DNA from: Sialis fuliginosa
Taxonomy: Eukaryota; Arthropoda; Insecta; Megaloptera; Sialidae
DNA length: 64,000 nt
Direction: 5' to 3'
Assembly: GCA_961205875.1 (NCBI GenBank)
Contig: OY540818.1
Location: 11,630,761-11,694,760, forward strand
This document shows, piece by piece, positions 11,513-22,627 of the stretch; position 1 is the first letter of the stretch, and every line of letters starts with the position of its first letter. Below the pieces are notes generated by a model that worked only from the letters and a program-made list of their open reading frames with translations, made no database searches and was not told where the DNA came from. The position numbers and the translations under genes were made by a program.

Positions 11513-12297
11513 ACATTGTTATTGCTCACTATTAAAAAAATCATAAATAATATACGTTATTTTTGTTTAAAAAATCAAACTTTAATATAATAAATATGAT
11601 ATAACAAAAATTTTAATGGAAACAATCATTTTATAACACAAATGCAGTTTTTTTTACATTTTGTTCGGCATAAGTATGGTTGTAAATTGACCTTAATTAT
11701 AATTATTGAACTTATTTGTTAATTTACCAAAAATTTGTTTAGTTTCGATGGTATTAGTATATATTAATAAAAATGTCTTACGAATATTCATAAATTAAAG
11801 ATTTTTTAAAATTTCGGATTAATTGTTATGGTGTAAAAATAAGACTTGTTCTACATTTTTTAATTTATAAAGTAAAGGGACGTTTAATTTGTTCTGAAGG
11901 GATATTAAGTATCTTCATTCTTTCATAAATAACATTTCGTGCTGAATTAAAAGAAATATAGATATTCAGATATCACAAATAAAAAATTCTTCAAATTCAA
12001 TCGCCTTGAAATCTGAACGGTTTAGAAAAGCAAAAGAAATATTATAAAAGCTAGGAATTGAATGCAGTGGCGCCTATGTATGTTTTTTGTTAGTTTTCAT
12101 GCATAATTTATAATCTTATGAAGAAAAGCGTTTGGCGTCTTTGCCATTACACTTTTCATGTAGCTTTTAAAAAAATATAATTCCCGTGAGCCACCATGAA
12201 ATTTTTATTTTTGCAAGAAACATTTTACATTAAAGTTTATTGATACAAAATGATTTATGTATAGGTTTAAAGCAAAAAATAAAAAATGATCTATACG

Positions 12298-13082
12298 TGA
12301 ATATACCGAGTGTTCTAAATAAAACGTTTCCCACAGAAAAACTTTTCAGATAAAAGTTACCCAGTTTGGTGGGGAGAATTTCATGATATTTTTTATTTGC
12401 GTTTTTAAAAGGTAAAATTGGTTTTTTAAATAAGAACCTATATTTTTGCTCTCAACTAACAAAGAAGTAAATTGAATAGTTAATATCTCAGCTTGGTGCG
12501 ATCCTACAAACTCAATTTTTCTTTTAAAATGTAGCTTACACTATTATCTTTAAGAGTATCACGCACTTAAAGACCCTCGATCGCGATCTCCTTCCCTTTT
12601 TAAAAACAAATTAAAACTCATAAACTAACAAAGAAGTAAATTGAATAGTTAATATCTCAGCTTGGCGCGATCCTACAGACTCAAAATTTTTTAAATGTAA
12701 ATTACACTATTATCTTTAAGAGTATCACGCACTTAAAGACCCTCGCGACCTCCTTTCCTTTTTAGCAAACAAATGTATAGAACGCAATTTTTTTTTATTT
12801 AAAATAAAATAATTTTCAGAAAAAGTACAAAAAAATATTACTCTCAATCGCAAGTATAATAAGTATTCTTTTTAATTAAAAATTACAGACGTTCTCACTG
12901 AAAACATGAGAGTACTGCTATTTAAAAAAATCATAAAAATATATAAATATTTATATAATATAAATATGATATATCCGCCCTTTAAGCAGAGTTACTTTTG
13001 TCTGAAGTTTGTCTGTAAGTAACTTTTTTTTCAAAATATAAATTCGTAAAGCTTTATTTTGAACACCCGATATATATTCATG
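12298..13082. mobile_element. Element with ATATACCGAGTGTTC ends carrying a tandem dimer
   Basis: Left end TGAATATACCGAGTGTTCTA and, on the minus strand from 13082, TGAATATATATCGGGTGTTC, followed on both sides by a similar AAATAAA block. The terminal repeats are about 25-30 bp with a few mismatches, and the span is ~785 bp. Inside lies a two-copy tandem repeat (12454-12768). It is non-coding. A solo edge of the same type, ATATACCGGGTGTTCT, occurs at 45351. Confidence 0.65.
12454..12768 (+). repeat. Tandem dimer, 169-bp unit (CAGCTTGGCGCGATCCTAC)
   Basis: Two head-to-tail units start at 12454 and 12623, each AACTAACAAAGAAGTAAATT, then ATCTCAGCTTGG and CGATCCTAC, then AAGAGTATCACGCACTTAAA and a CCTTCC/CTTTCC tract. 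The units are ~90% similar by eye. The same unit occurs as an inverted dimer at 15312-15605. No coding potential. Confidence 0.8.
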
Positions 13083-13230
13083 ATCGCATATTGGTATTTT
13101 ATTTCAAAAGAGTTGGTATTCATGCTGCATGATAAATATGCATTAATGGTATAAAATAATGTTATATAAAGGGAGTTTTGTAAAATTTAGTTCAACATAT
13201 CTACATAATCTACAATCTACATACTATATA

Positions 13231-13862
13231 ATAAATGTACTAGGTTGTAGAGAGCACTCGTAGCTAGATTTTATAAACTTTTTTCACTCGACTACGCAAG
13301 GACGACGGTATTATGTATGGTTGCGTATGTATGTTAGTTTGTTTATTTATTTGTATGTACTATGGGCTTCAGAAGTCGTCTGCCACCCTAAAGATCAGAA
13401 TTCAAAAACATTCAGATAAACATCATCGGTTATCTTTTTCCAGGGCGGAGTTTATATTTAAATAAAAACACAAATATACATCCATTTCATTAATTAATTT
13501 TTTATCAAATATTTTTGACCAAAAAATATACTTATACAATTTTCAATAGATTTCATAATAATTTAATCGCACAAATATATTTAAGTACTATAAACGAAGA
13601 GTACTTCTTTATCTAGCAAATGAGTTAAAAAATATTTTTCTTTGTTTGGTACATGAAGAAATGATTTAAATATTATAATAATCAAATAGGAGGGACCTAC
13701 TAAGTTTGTGATAAGCGAATTTGAATGAAAACTGATCGACCACTTCTGCATGCGACTCTACGTATGTTTATATCTCTGTAACTTCAAAACGGCTGGACCG
13801 ATTTTAATAAACAAGGGGTTAAAATAACTTTACTCAAAAGAAAATCTATTATAATACCGGAC
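13231..13862 (+). repeat. Composite insect repeat (GGCTGGACCGATTTTAAT)
   Basis: Around 13280-13340 the order 'CGACTACGCAAGGACGACGG', then TATGTATG/TTTGTTTATT, resembles a repeat I know from insect genomes. At 13740-13810 GCATGCGACTCTACGTATG leads into ACTTCAAAACGGCTGGACCG and ATTTTAATAAACAAGGGGTT. It closes at 13846-13862 with ATTATAATACCGGAC, close to the TTTATAATACCGG signature. It may be one decayed element or two adjoining fragments. Confidence 0.4.
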
Positions 13863-13961
13863 AATTAATGGAAATCAACAAAATGGTGGATGCATGTCTT
13901 CATACTATCTAAAATTAAAATCGTATTAAATTCAAGAGAACGGATGTACGATTTCAGGAAT

Positions 13962-14011
13962 CCATATATTATATGGGTTTATATGAAAGGGTGACGTGTG
14001 ACGTCACACGT
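13962..14011. promoter_or_regulatory. 18-bp palindrome with full CRE, beside a CCATAT/ATATGG palindrome
   Basis: ACGTGTGACGTCACACGT (13994-14011) is a perfect 18-bp palindrome centred on TGACGTCA, the full cAMP-response element bound by CREB/ATF-type bZIP proteins. Eighteen bases upstream is CCATAT-ATT-ATATGG (13962-13976), a second palindrome. By chance, about one TGACGTCA is expected per 100+ kb at this composition, and an 18-bp extension is far rarer. No gene start is recognised nearby, so activity is unproven. Confidence 0.4.
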
Positions 14012-15311
14012 ACTTCCCTGAATATAATCAAACCCAACTTGATTTTGCTCGATTCTCTTCCATATACTTTCAGTTACAAACAATACGGTTAGAACCGAGA
14101 GTTTATGGCATAAAGTTTTAAATAAATAAAAAATTGAATAAAAATCAAACAAAATAAAAATATAAGTCAATAAAATAAGCACTATTACCTACGTAAATAG
14201 ATATTAATTACACATTGGTTCTAGAAATATTATTAATGCCAAAATCATACTTTTACTACATTATAAAATATATATTTTATACCTCAAATATATACATTTA
14301 TTGTAAATTGCAAAATACAATTATACTTAAAGTACAATAAATCAGGAAAATGATTCGAATAAAGCTATATTATTCAAATTGGAGTAGAACTAGAATGGTA
14401 TTTTTACTACCCAGCTGTATTTTATTGCTATATGTGACAGTAATTATATTAGTATTTGAAGCATTACTGTTGAATTTTTATTGAGCATTATATGTATGAA
14501 TGGGCCTGATATTGTATTGCCTTTATATAAAAAATGAATTATTTATTTCGAAAAGTTATTTTTATTAATGTTTACCCGACTACATGAAGCCAAAAATATG
14601 GTTATTCGTTTGGCGTCTATGTATTTATTATTAATAAATCTAACAGATCTTAAAAAAGTTCTTAAATAAAAAACATTAGGTGTTTTTAAAAGGAAGATAT
14701 GTCACAGAATAGACGTAGTGCGGAAGTATCACATGAAAATAATTTTAAAGAAATGCAATAACGTCTAATCTGTGAAAATTCCTTATTGTTAGTAAATTAC
14801 CATTTATATGTACGAGAAATCAAAAAAGTTGGCAACAATCTAGAATATTTAAATATCGGCAAGTGTCTCTATATAAAAAATGTACGTGTGAAAATACCTG
14901 CGCTTCTGACTCATACATATGTATGTAAATGTTTGGTTTATCAGATATACATTTTTCATTTTATTCTTTTCAAGATATTTGCTCAAAAGATTTTGTATAA
15001 CACCGCTAATATATCAGTGTTCTGGAAATATGTGATCAAAATTTGTCAGGTGCGTGATCGAAATATTTGAATATTATAATGAGTGTTTGTGAACAACGTG
15101 AAATATATACGTATCTCTATGTATATACTCATGGATCGAAAAATAAGGTCGTATAGTCCTGACAGATTTTTTCAAGAAAATTTGGGAAATATATTTTTTT
15201 TGTTAATAACGGTTTTAATATGAAAATATAGAACTGATTATTTGTACAAAACAATCCTAAGATAATGACTTGGTGGAATAAGATGTACTCTGGCCTGGGG
15301 TGATCAGAGCA
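14012..15311. other. AT-rich DNA with an unlikely 94-codon frame
   Basis: The 94-codon plus frame at 14786-15070 begins at a TTG codon and reads as hydrophobic, low-complexity sequence with no domain. I treat it as chance. At 15290 the phrase CTGGCCTGGGGTGATCAGAG leads into the tandem dimer that follows. A close relative, CCCTGGGGTAATCAGAGCAG, lies at 60018-60037. Confidence 0.4.
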
Positions 15312-15689
15312 CATTTGATAGTCTTAAAGTTAATGATGTAAGCTATACTTAAAAAAAAAGTCTGTATAGGATCGTGCCAAGCTGAGATATAAATTATTCA
15401 ACTTATTTGTTAATTTATCAGTTTTAATTTGTTCATAATAGGGGAAGGAGGTCTCGGTGGTCTTAGGGCATTTGATAGTCTTAAAGTTAATTATGTAAAC
15501 TATATTAAAAAAAAAAAAAGTTTGAGTCTGTAGGATCGTGCCAAGCTGAGATATGAATTATTCAACTTATTTGTTAATTTATCAATTTTAATTGACATTT
15601 TCGGTGATTTTTTAACATTTTTTTAGAGGGAGAGAGGGCGGAAAAATAAATCTCGCCCAGGGCGCCAGATTTGCTAAGGCCGGCACTGA
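15312..15689 (-). repeat. Inverted tandem dimer and repeat edge (CAGTGCCGGCCTTAGC)
   Basis: Two units, starting at 15312 and 15469 (157-bp period), are the reverse complement of the dimer at 12454-12768, sharing GAGTCTGTAGGATCGTGCC and AGCTGAGATAT. At 15606-15689 the minus strand starts CAGTGCCGGCCTTAGCAAAT, then CTGGCGCCCTGGGCGAGA, which looks like an element edge. The dimer therefore sits just inside an element end here, as it does inside the element at 12298-13082. Confidence 0.7.
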
Positions 15690-16466
15690 CTGGGTTTCTG
15701 GGTTCAAACGATAGATACGAATATCTAATTTATTATTTGTACACTCATTGTATGGATCTTGGCTTCTAGGTATTAGCCGCGTCGGTTTTGAAATATGTAT
15801 GCCAAAACGTTTTTGTTTAAAATAAATTTTTGAAGTTAATATAAAATTCTCGAATCACCTGTATATCGGAAATTTATGTTGTCATTAAAAATTATTTATT
15901 TTTAAAACGGAACACCATCGTTTTTGGTTGACCAATAAGGTTCCCCGTGATTTGTGAAACCCTGTACTACTTATGTACAATGTACATATAACATACAATA
16001 TAGGTTATATGATTATATAGGTTTGTGTACACATATAAAGTAGGAAGTTTGAAAGTATTAACTTTTGCTAGTATAATGTTTGAGTTATTATCTACAAACT
16101 TTGTAGTTTCCGCAATGTTTTAGCTTTTGTTTTACATGACACGTCTGCTTGACCACATCTTTTTCCGTTTTATTAAATTTTATTCAGGAGTTTTTACTAA
16201 AAATTCGAATATAGAATCACTATTCACTATATTACTACTTCAAACTAACAATTGATCATCCTGAAAGGAGAAATGAAGTTTGTTTTAGTATGTCACAATC
16301 ACTAGTGAATAGAAAAGCTGGGAAATCATCCGAATCTCCCAATAATTACTTTGTACAATCCGGTTGCTTCATTATCGCTTATTGATTAGAAGGCTTTAAC
16401 AAATAAGTCAATAGAAATGTCGCTGTTAAATAGAATTGTCATATATATGAGACCCAAACCATAAAT

Positions 16467-16946
16467 AAGGTACTGGCACCAGTCTTGGATATGACCAAAG
16501 TAATGGCTATTTTTTAATTAAATGTACTGAATTAGAAATATTTGTTGATATTTGATTACTACCATTTCTGAATATTAATTTATATACATTTAATTAACTG
16601 CTGTTACAGCGTGATTTGATGACAATCGGCTAACAGGTGTTAAAATGGTGGACATTGAAACGAATTATTAATATAATTTATTTATTAATTATTATATTAC
16701 CATAGCAACCGCTTTACATTGTTTCAAAGACGATTCTTTCTTTTGTGTCGTATAATACTTATCATTTTGTAATCATTAGCAAGTGTACATCACTGCGTTC
16801 TCATTACTGGTTTTAATTTATCCATTACTGGAGAAAAAACATAAAATAAAAGGCTATAATTTAAAAAACAAACTATATTTGCGGACTTTGATAATTATAA
16901 AAACAGTAAACCTTGCTCTTATAGGGGCCATAACTGGTACCAGAAC
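16467..16946 (-). mobile_element. ACTGGCACCAGT-family element, copy 2
   Basis: Opposite orientation to the copy at 10457. It starts AAGGTACTGGCACCAGTCTT, then GGATATGACC, and ends CCATAACTGGTACCAG. The interior carries GATTTGATGACAATCGGC and the TAATCATTAGCAAGTG block. About 480 bp. The short plus frame at 16783-16971 is transposon sequence, not a gene. Confidence 0.8.
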
Positions 16947-17429
16947 TGTAATATTATCACTTATAAAATGATTAAATACGTACACGAATTTTGTATGTTA
17001 TAAAATTATTCTACTGTAAATCTTTTGTCTATGAAAAGTGCATATATTCTTAGATTAATTAATTAACAATGGTTCATGTATAAATTGACTGTGTGTACTT
17101 TAGTTTCTACTCGCATTTACATTTTAAATAACTATTTTACATTTTCATTCAAGCACAAGAATCCGAAACTTGGAATGTCTAAATAGTTGGCAGTTAAATA
17201 ACGAGCAGACATGCACAAAACTCATATTTGTCAAGAGTCAGTGACGTGCAAATCAGATAATTATGCAATTCCTTTATGAATTATTATGACTGCAACATTA
17301 TTTCAACGCTATGTTTCTGACAACTGAAATTAATATTTTAAAAATATTGTAATAAAAAAAGTACAAACTAAAAAATATGTCAAAAACTGTGAACTAAATA
17401 ATTGTACTTCCTAAATTTGATCAAAAGTA

Positions 17430-17692
17430 TCAACATTAATAAAAAATAATAAACTTTTATTAAAAATGTACTAAAAAATACAATATAAATTTTCAGCTAT
17501 CACAAAAGTTTCAGGTTTGTATGACTTACCCCAATAAAAACATGGGACGCTTATGAAGAAAAATATATAGCTTTTGTTAAAAAATAAATTACACTTTCAG
17601 AAAGAAAAAGCCCCATTTTATGATAGCTGAAAAATTATTTTGTAATTTTTAGTGCATTTTTAATAAAAACTTTTTTATTAATTTTTGTTAGG
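17430..17692. mobile_element. Inverted-repeat miniature element (TTTTCAGCTATCA arms)
   Basis: Left arm 17432-17510 (CATTAATAAAAAATAATAAA, TTAAAAATGTACTAAAAA, TTTTCAGCTATCAC) is mirrored at 17619-17690 by TGATAGCTGAAAAATTATTT, TTTTTAGTGCATTTTTAA and TTAATTTTTG. The arms are ~75 bp with a ~110-bp centre. It is AT-rich but the pairing is specific. Non-coding, with no clear target duplication. Confidence 0.6.
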
Positions 17693-18510
17693 TCTCGAAT
17701 TTCAAATTACCTTATTTATATTTCTGTAATATACGTATCCATATCCTTTCCAGTCATATAGTAACGCCACTGCTCCAGTTTAATATAAAAATGCATACTT
17801 AGTATACTTGTGGGCAGTCAGCATTTGTACAGATTTTCAATTTGAAATAATAAATAAATAAATAAACACTCTGTATTCATTGTTTGCAATAAATGTATAG
17901 ACATTCGTTTTGTTAGATATACGTCAAACAATTCAACTCCGAGAGTTAAGCATAAGTATGCGTTATTATTATATTACTATATTGTAATGTTTTCTAATCC
18001 TCTATGAATTTACATTCCTCAAATTTGAACAATATAAATTAATGATTCAATATTACACATACGAGTATTGTTTAAGTGGGCTTTTATTCAAATCAGCGGT
18101 AACTAACATTGTATGATAATAGTTAAATGTGTTTGTATTGTAGTATACTCTACGTAGATACTCGCAGATTTCAGTGTGTTTGTTTTAGAATTGAAGTGTT
18201 TAATGTTGTTTATTTATTCATGTATCTACATTACATAAAACACTGCACGCCTACTACGTTTAAATGTACCTACTTTTGTTCTTTTGTATTGTATAATTTT
18301 TAGGTAAAGTTACTTTACTAATGTACTCTTACAAGATAAATTTTCACATATTATACAGTACATTTTCAGACAGGGTTGTACACTAGACGAAAGTTAGGTA
18401 AATTTCATCTCGTATAGGTTATTGAAAATGTTGGCAATCTTGTTTCGTAAAAATTGGAGCCATCTCGTATTATATGATTTGTTCGTCCAAAAAATCTCAA
18501 CAATGAGTAC

Positions 18511-19041
18511 GTTTACACAGTGCTGCTGTTCCGGTTTTACTATAACCGATGTAGTTAAACCGTTTTAAATGGTGCTGTTTACACATACGAGAATAAGTAA
18601 CGTCAACTGGAATTATAATTCCGATTTGAAATACGGTACCAACAAGAAATCCCAAAAATACTTCGTCTCCTTTACGTCCAACGAATTACGTTTTCTTTTG
18701 TTTTCCATCTCTTCGTCTCAGGTGTTTTAACCATATTTTAACTGACGACGCTTTTCCAAATGTTAATGCGAAGTGCATTAGATGAAATCCTTACACTCCG
18801 TATAGACTTATATTTTTTTAGGTTGGCTAAATAGATATAACAAATTCTATGCAGTTTACACGCGTTTTTATTCCATCTCTATTCCGATTTAATTATGCTA
18901 TGCCTGTAGGTCAACAGGAACAGCACAACTAAACCTGTTTAGTTTTGTCGGGTATAATATGTCATTAAACATATTTTTAAACTCGGTTTTACTACACCGG
19001 TTACAGTAAAACCGGAATAACGGCGTAATGAATGCACAAAC
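18511..19041. mobile_element. Inverted-repeat element with TTCCGGTTTTACT arms
   Basis: Left: GTTTACACAGTGCTGCTG, TTCCGGTTTTACTATAACCG, ATGTAGTTAAACCG. Right, on the minus strand from 19041: GTTTGTGCATTCATTACGCC, TTATTCCGGTTTTACTGTAA, CCGGTGTAGTAAAACCG. The arms are ~55-65 bp over a ~530-bp span. GTTTACAC also recurs inside at 18588 and 18853, so smaller inverted blocks are nested. Non-coding, superfamily not assigned. Confidence 0.7.
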
Positions 19042-19759
19042 TGACTCTTGACAAGTTCATATCAATGGCTAGAGGCAATTAACCTTGAGTACAGAAGTTC
19101 TCCTTTTTTGTCTTCGGGATTGCGTCCTTTTTGAAACATTATATGAATTTCAATATTAATTGAGAAATTTCTAATTTAATTTAAAATATAACAAATTACC
19201 TACACACTTATGTCAGTAAAATGTGGTTGTTAGTTTTATAATATAAATAACCAACTGTTTGACGTGTAAGGTTAATAGTTAACCACGTGAAGTTTTATAG
19301 ATCCAGTCATAAAATGCTATACTTACGTTAAAAGGCTATGTACAGCAAGCGTTATTAACTTTTATGTACATCAGTCGTTAAAAAGGGTATGTACCTACTC
19401 GTATAGTAGGTACGTCATATAAAAAATCTTCCAGAATATTTGAAAATTAAAATATTTTATAAGATAACTTTTGACAGTAAAATATTTTAACACGTACAGT
19501 AATTATGTATACGTTTCATAAAAATATTTTAATGTTTTAATTTATTGATCAAAATTCTTTTGAATAGACAAAAATTGTATTACGTGGAAATCTCATTTGA
19601 AATATTACGTATTGGTGAATACAAACATGTTTATTTATCAAACAACGAATTGAAAAAAAATAACAAGTGTAATACGGGCATCAGATAACATCTTTATAGA
19701 AGTAAAAACTATATTTTATATCCAATATCCCCCATACATCAAATATTAATCAACTTAAA

Positions 19760-20060
19760 AAATATAAAGCTCTTAAAACCATCCAATTTCAACCTTTGAC
19801 GTTTCATTAAAATGTCTAGAATACCGCCGGGACATCCAAACAACAATATCAAGTCTATTTAGAAAACCGAATGTCCTGTCAAATACATGGTGGTTTAATG
19901 AGGTATCCTTACAAATCTGTGTCCAGTCCTCCGCAAAGCCGCACACATTTGAGAAGGAATGTACGTTATGGATAATAGATGTCAGCACAATCTAGGACAA
20001 TCTCTTTGCGTCCGTGTGGCCCGCATTTGTCGTCATAATGAACGTGTATACTGTACATAC
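19760..20060 (-). other. Higher-GC island with a 71-codon frame, exon or remnant candidate
   Basis: This island is visibly richer in G and C than its surroundings. On the minus strand a frame runs from a stop near 19994 to 19773, encoding a balanced-composition peptide (it contains FAEDWTQICKDTSLNHH and WMSRRYSRHF). There is no ATG start, only GTG, so it would have to be an internal exon or a fragment of a decayed gene. No domain is recognised, and frames of this length are expected by chance. Confidence 0.2.
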
Positions 20061-20218
20061 ATATATATCTACTAAATGAGTTTGGGATTTTGAAATTCTA
20101 CAAATGATATTTTATAAAATTTGAAAAAATAGGACGTAGGGGAGATTCGTATTGAAACGGACAATGTCTGTTTCATCAAAACTAAACTTATTTTTTAAAT
20201 TAAGTAGTTAAGTACTTA

Positions 20219-21059
20219 CAAGGGGAAGCAACAGCACGGTTAATGAGAATTTCAATGAGTTTGTGGTATGTCAAACTAGAGCAAAAATAAAAAGACACGT
20301 GTCCAACAATTTGATCTCATAGGCCTTAATTACAAAGATAATTAACTTTGAAAATTTGTGTATTCAATATAACCGTGTATTATGTTCGCTCGAAATATAA
20401 GTGTGTTGGCCCTACGGTCAACGCGCTGGCGTCTCGCCTGGTTTTAAGATTTTGATTTTAATTTTTATTTACAATTATTTTTTATTTTTTTGTACACATT
20501 ACCTCTCCCACTTGCGTAAAAATCGATAAATTAGACATAAATAAAACATATATTATTATTGACAATAGATGTTTGTGGTTTCTTTCAAGTTTGTTTTTTA
20601 TTAAAACTTTTTAATTTATTAATTAAAAACTAATGAGTTGTGTCAATAATAAATTAAATTTACTTTAAAACAAATTAATAATTATGTACTGGCGTATATA
20701 TCAATATTTTCATTGTCAATAATAATATATGTTTTAATTATATCTAATTTATCGATTTTTACGCAAGTGGGAGAGGTAATGTGTACAAAAAAATAAAAAA
20801 TAATTGTAAATAAAAATTAAAATCAAAATCTTAAAACCAGGCGAGACGCCAGCGCGTTGACCGTAGGGCCAACACACTTATATTTCGAGCGAACATAATA
20901 CACGGTTATATTGAATACACAAATTTTCAAAGTTAATTATCTTTGTAATTAAGGCCTATGAGATCAAATTGTTGGACACGTGTCTTTTTATTTTTGCTCT
21001 AGTTTGACATACCACAAGCTCATTGAAATTCCCATTATCCGTGCTGTTGCTTCCCCTTG
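20219..21059. mobile_element. 841-bp foldback transposon, near-identical 347-bp arms, TTA duplication
   Basis: The element starts CAAGGGGAAGCAACAGCACG and ends with its reverse complement, flanked by TTA at 20216-20218 and 21060-21062. The arms (20219-20566 and 20713-21059) align without gaps, and I count about five or six differences in 347 bp. The loop is ~146 bp of AT-rich DNA. A 3-bp TTA duplication fits PIF/Harbinger-like (TWA) targeting, but the termini are not diagnostic. There is no open frame, so it was moved by a transposase encoded elsewhere. High arm identity suggests recent insertion or arm homogenisation. If transcribed it would give a very long hairpin RNA. Confidence 0.85.
20406..20460 (+). 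other. tRNA-like (A-box-like) segment in the foldback arm
   Basis: TTGGCCCTACGGTCAACGCG followed by CTGGCGTCTCGCCTGG resembles the D-arm and anticodon-arm of tRNA-derived SINE heads. TGGCCCTACGG matches 9 of 11 positions of the pol III A box, and GGCG-TCT-CGCC forms a small stem. A B box is not convincing downstream (ATTTTGATTTT matches 6 of 11). The mirror copy lies at 20818-20872 on the minus strand. This is suggestive only, and not a functional tRNA. Confidence 0.25.
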
Positions 21060-21659
21060 TTAGTAATAATACAAATACTAGATTAAACATGATTATAGAT
21101 CTCAATTTTGTTTAATTTGAATTAAATTATGTTTGATAGGTACCACTTATGTACTCCTGTCCGTTTAATCACACCCCCTGTCCTTTTCAAAGCGAAATTT
21201 TTATGTTTCTTTAAAGACTATCATGAATAAAAATGCATGAGTCTTAAATTATACCATGAAACATATTTTGTGAAGAATGCATAAATTTAGTTGAAAAGTG
21301 CATTTTAAACAGTTTTGCATAAGTTTTACATCAAGAAATTCAGATTCTTTAAAGTTTTATATACATACTTATCTATAATTTTATGATCGAGAAATTGTAC
21401 TTGAATATGAGTATGTAAATTAATTATAGGTATTAAAAACGCAAAAAATTTATAGACAACTAAATAGTATGACATGAATAGTAAAACAATTTTAAATAAT
21501 GTCAAAATTTAAAATTAATGATTTATTAAACGACTTAATTTAACATTAAATCAATCAGAATCCTCATTTGAGACTAAAATTATAAAAATAAAGTTATCTT
21601 CATTTTATCAAATAAATTATATGTACCTAAAACATACTTTTTACAAACAAGCTTTAATT

Positions 21660-21800
21660 ATTTAGATCCGCCATATAGAGTTTAGAATAAGGTCACATAG
21701 CTTATCGCATTCTACTCGGCAAACCTTTTCATTTGATACCCATGTTAAGTGGTTTGTGAAGAAAAATATAATCCGCCATTTTGGGACGTCCGCCATATTG
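21660..21800 (+). repeat. TCCGCCATATTGGATTTAGA repeat fragment
   Basis: TCCGCCATATAGAGTTTAGA (21668) recurs as CCGCCATATTGGATTTAGA about 120 bp later, preceded by CCGCCATTTTGGGACG. Reiterated 'CCGCCAT..TTGGA' with AAAATGGCGG counterparts is a familiar dispersed insect repeat. No coding content. Confidence 0.4.
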
Positions 21801-22627
21801 GATTTAGAACAATATTAGATATTATACTACATTACATTGTCAACGCGTGTGTAAAATTTCAAAGTTCTAGCTTAATTAAATCTAGTCGAAATTTCGATTA
21901 CAATATTTTAACAGCGAATTGTTAAAAGTTATGCGGACACCCTTAAATGTGACTCTATTCCTTTATATACGTTCATATTATCCTACTGTTATCAACCCAT
22001 TAGCAGTTTCTAATCCATCTTATATCCCTATAAACCACGAACATACATTCACTTATAAACACTACCGAACTGTCGACAAAAAGATAATAATAAACGAAGA
22101 CATTTTCACTTTCAATTATTTATTCATAAAAAACGAAAAGCAAAATTGATAAAAATTAATTCATTGAATTCGGGAATAAATTGCGGTTTTTCCATTATTA
22201 TCTTGGACACCATTTCATCACCACAGAATTTTTCAAGCTTTCATTGATAACAATTCATTATGGAAATGTTATTTAATTGTATTTATTTATATTTGGTTAT
22301 TCCAATTTTTGTATAAATCAATAAAAAATGTTAGTCGTATATTTTTTATTTAATCTAAATAACACGTCAATTAGCTTAATATTCCAGTAACATTATAAAG
22401 ATGTTATGCAATAGAATCGATAATTACAATGTGGTTGTGCTAATAATAAGTTTGCTTGTCTGATGTAATATCGAGAGCACATTTTTAGTAAAATTAATTA
22501 ATTATTATATTGTTCACAATAAAGCCGTAAATGTCAACTGTCAAAGCTGTCAGACGTTTATTTTAGTTTCCAAAGGAATCGTAATCAAATCTTATTTATA
22601 CATTTGTTTTTATAGATGCTGTTCTTA

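Noticed and set aside
14786-15070. 94-codon plus frame
   Set aside because: Starts at TTG and reads as low-complexity hydrophobic sequence. No supporting context.
20406-20460. Functional tRNA gene
   Set aside because: No acceptor stem pairing and no acceptable B box. At most a degraded tRNA-derived segment.
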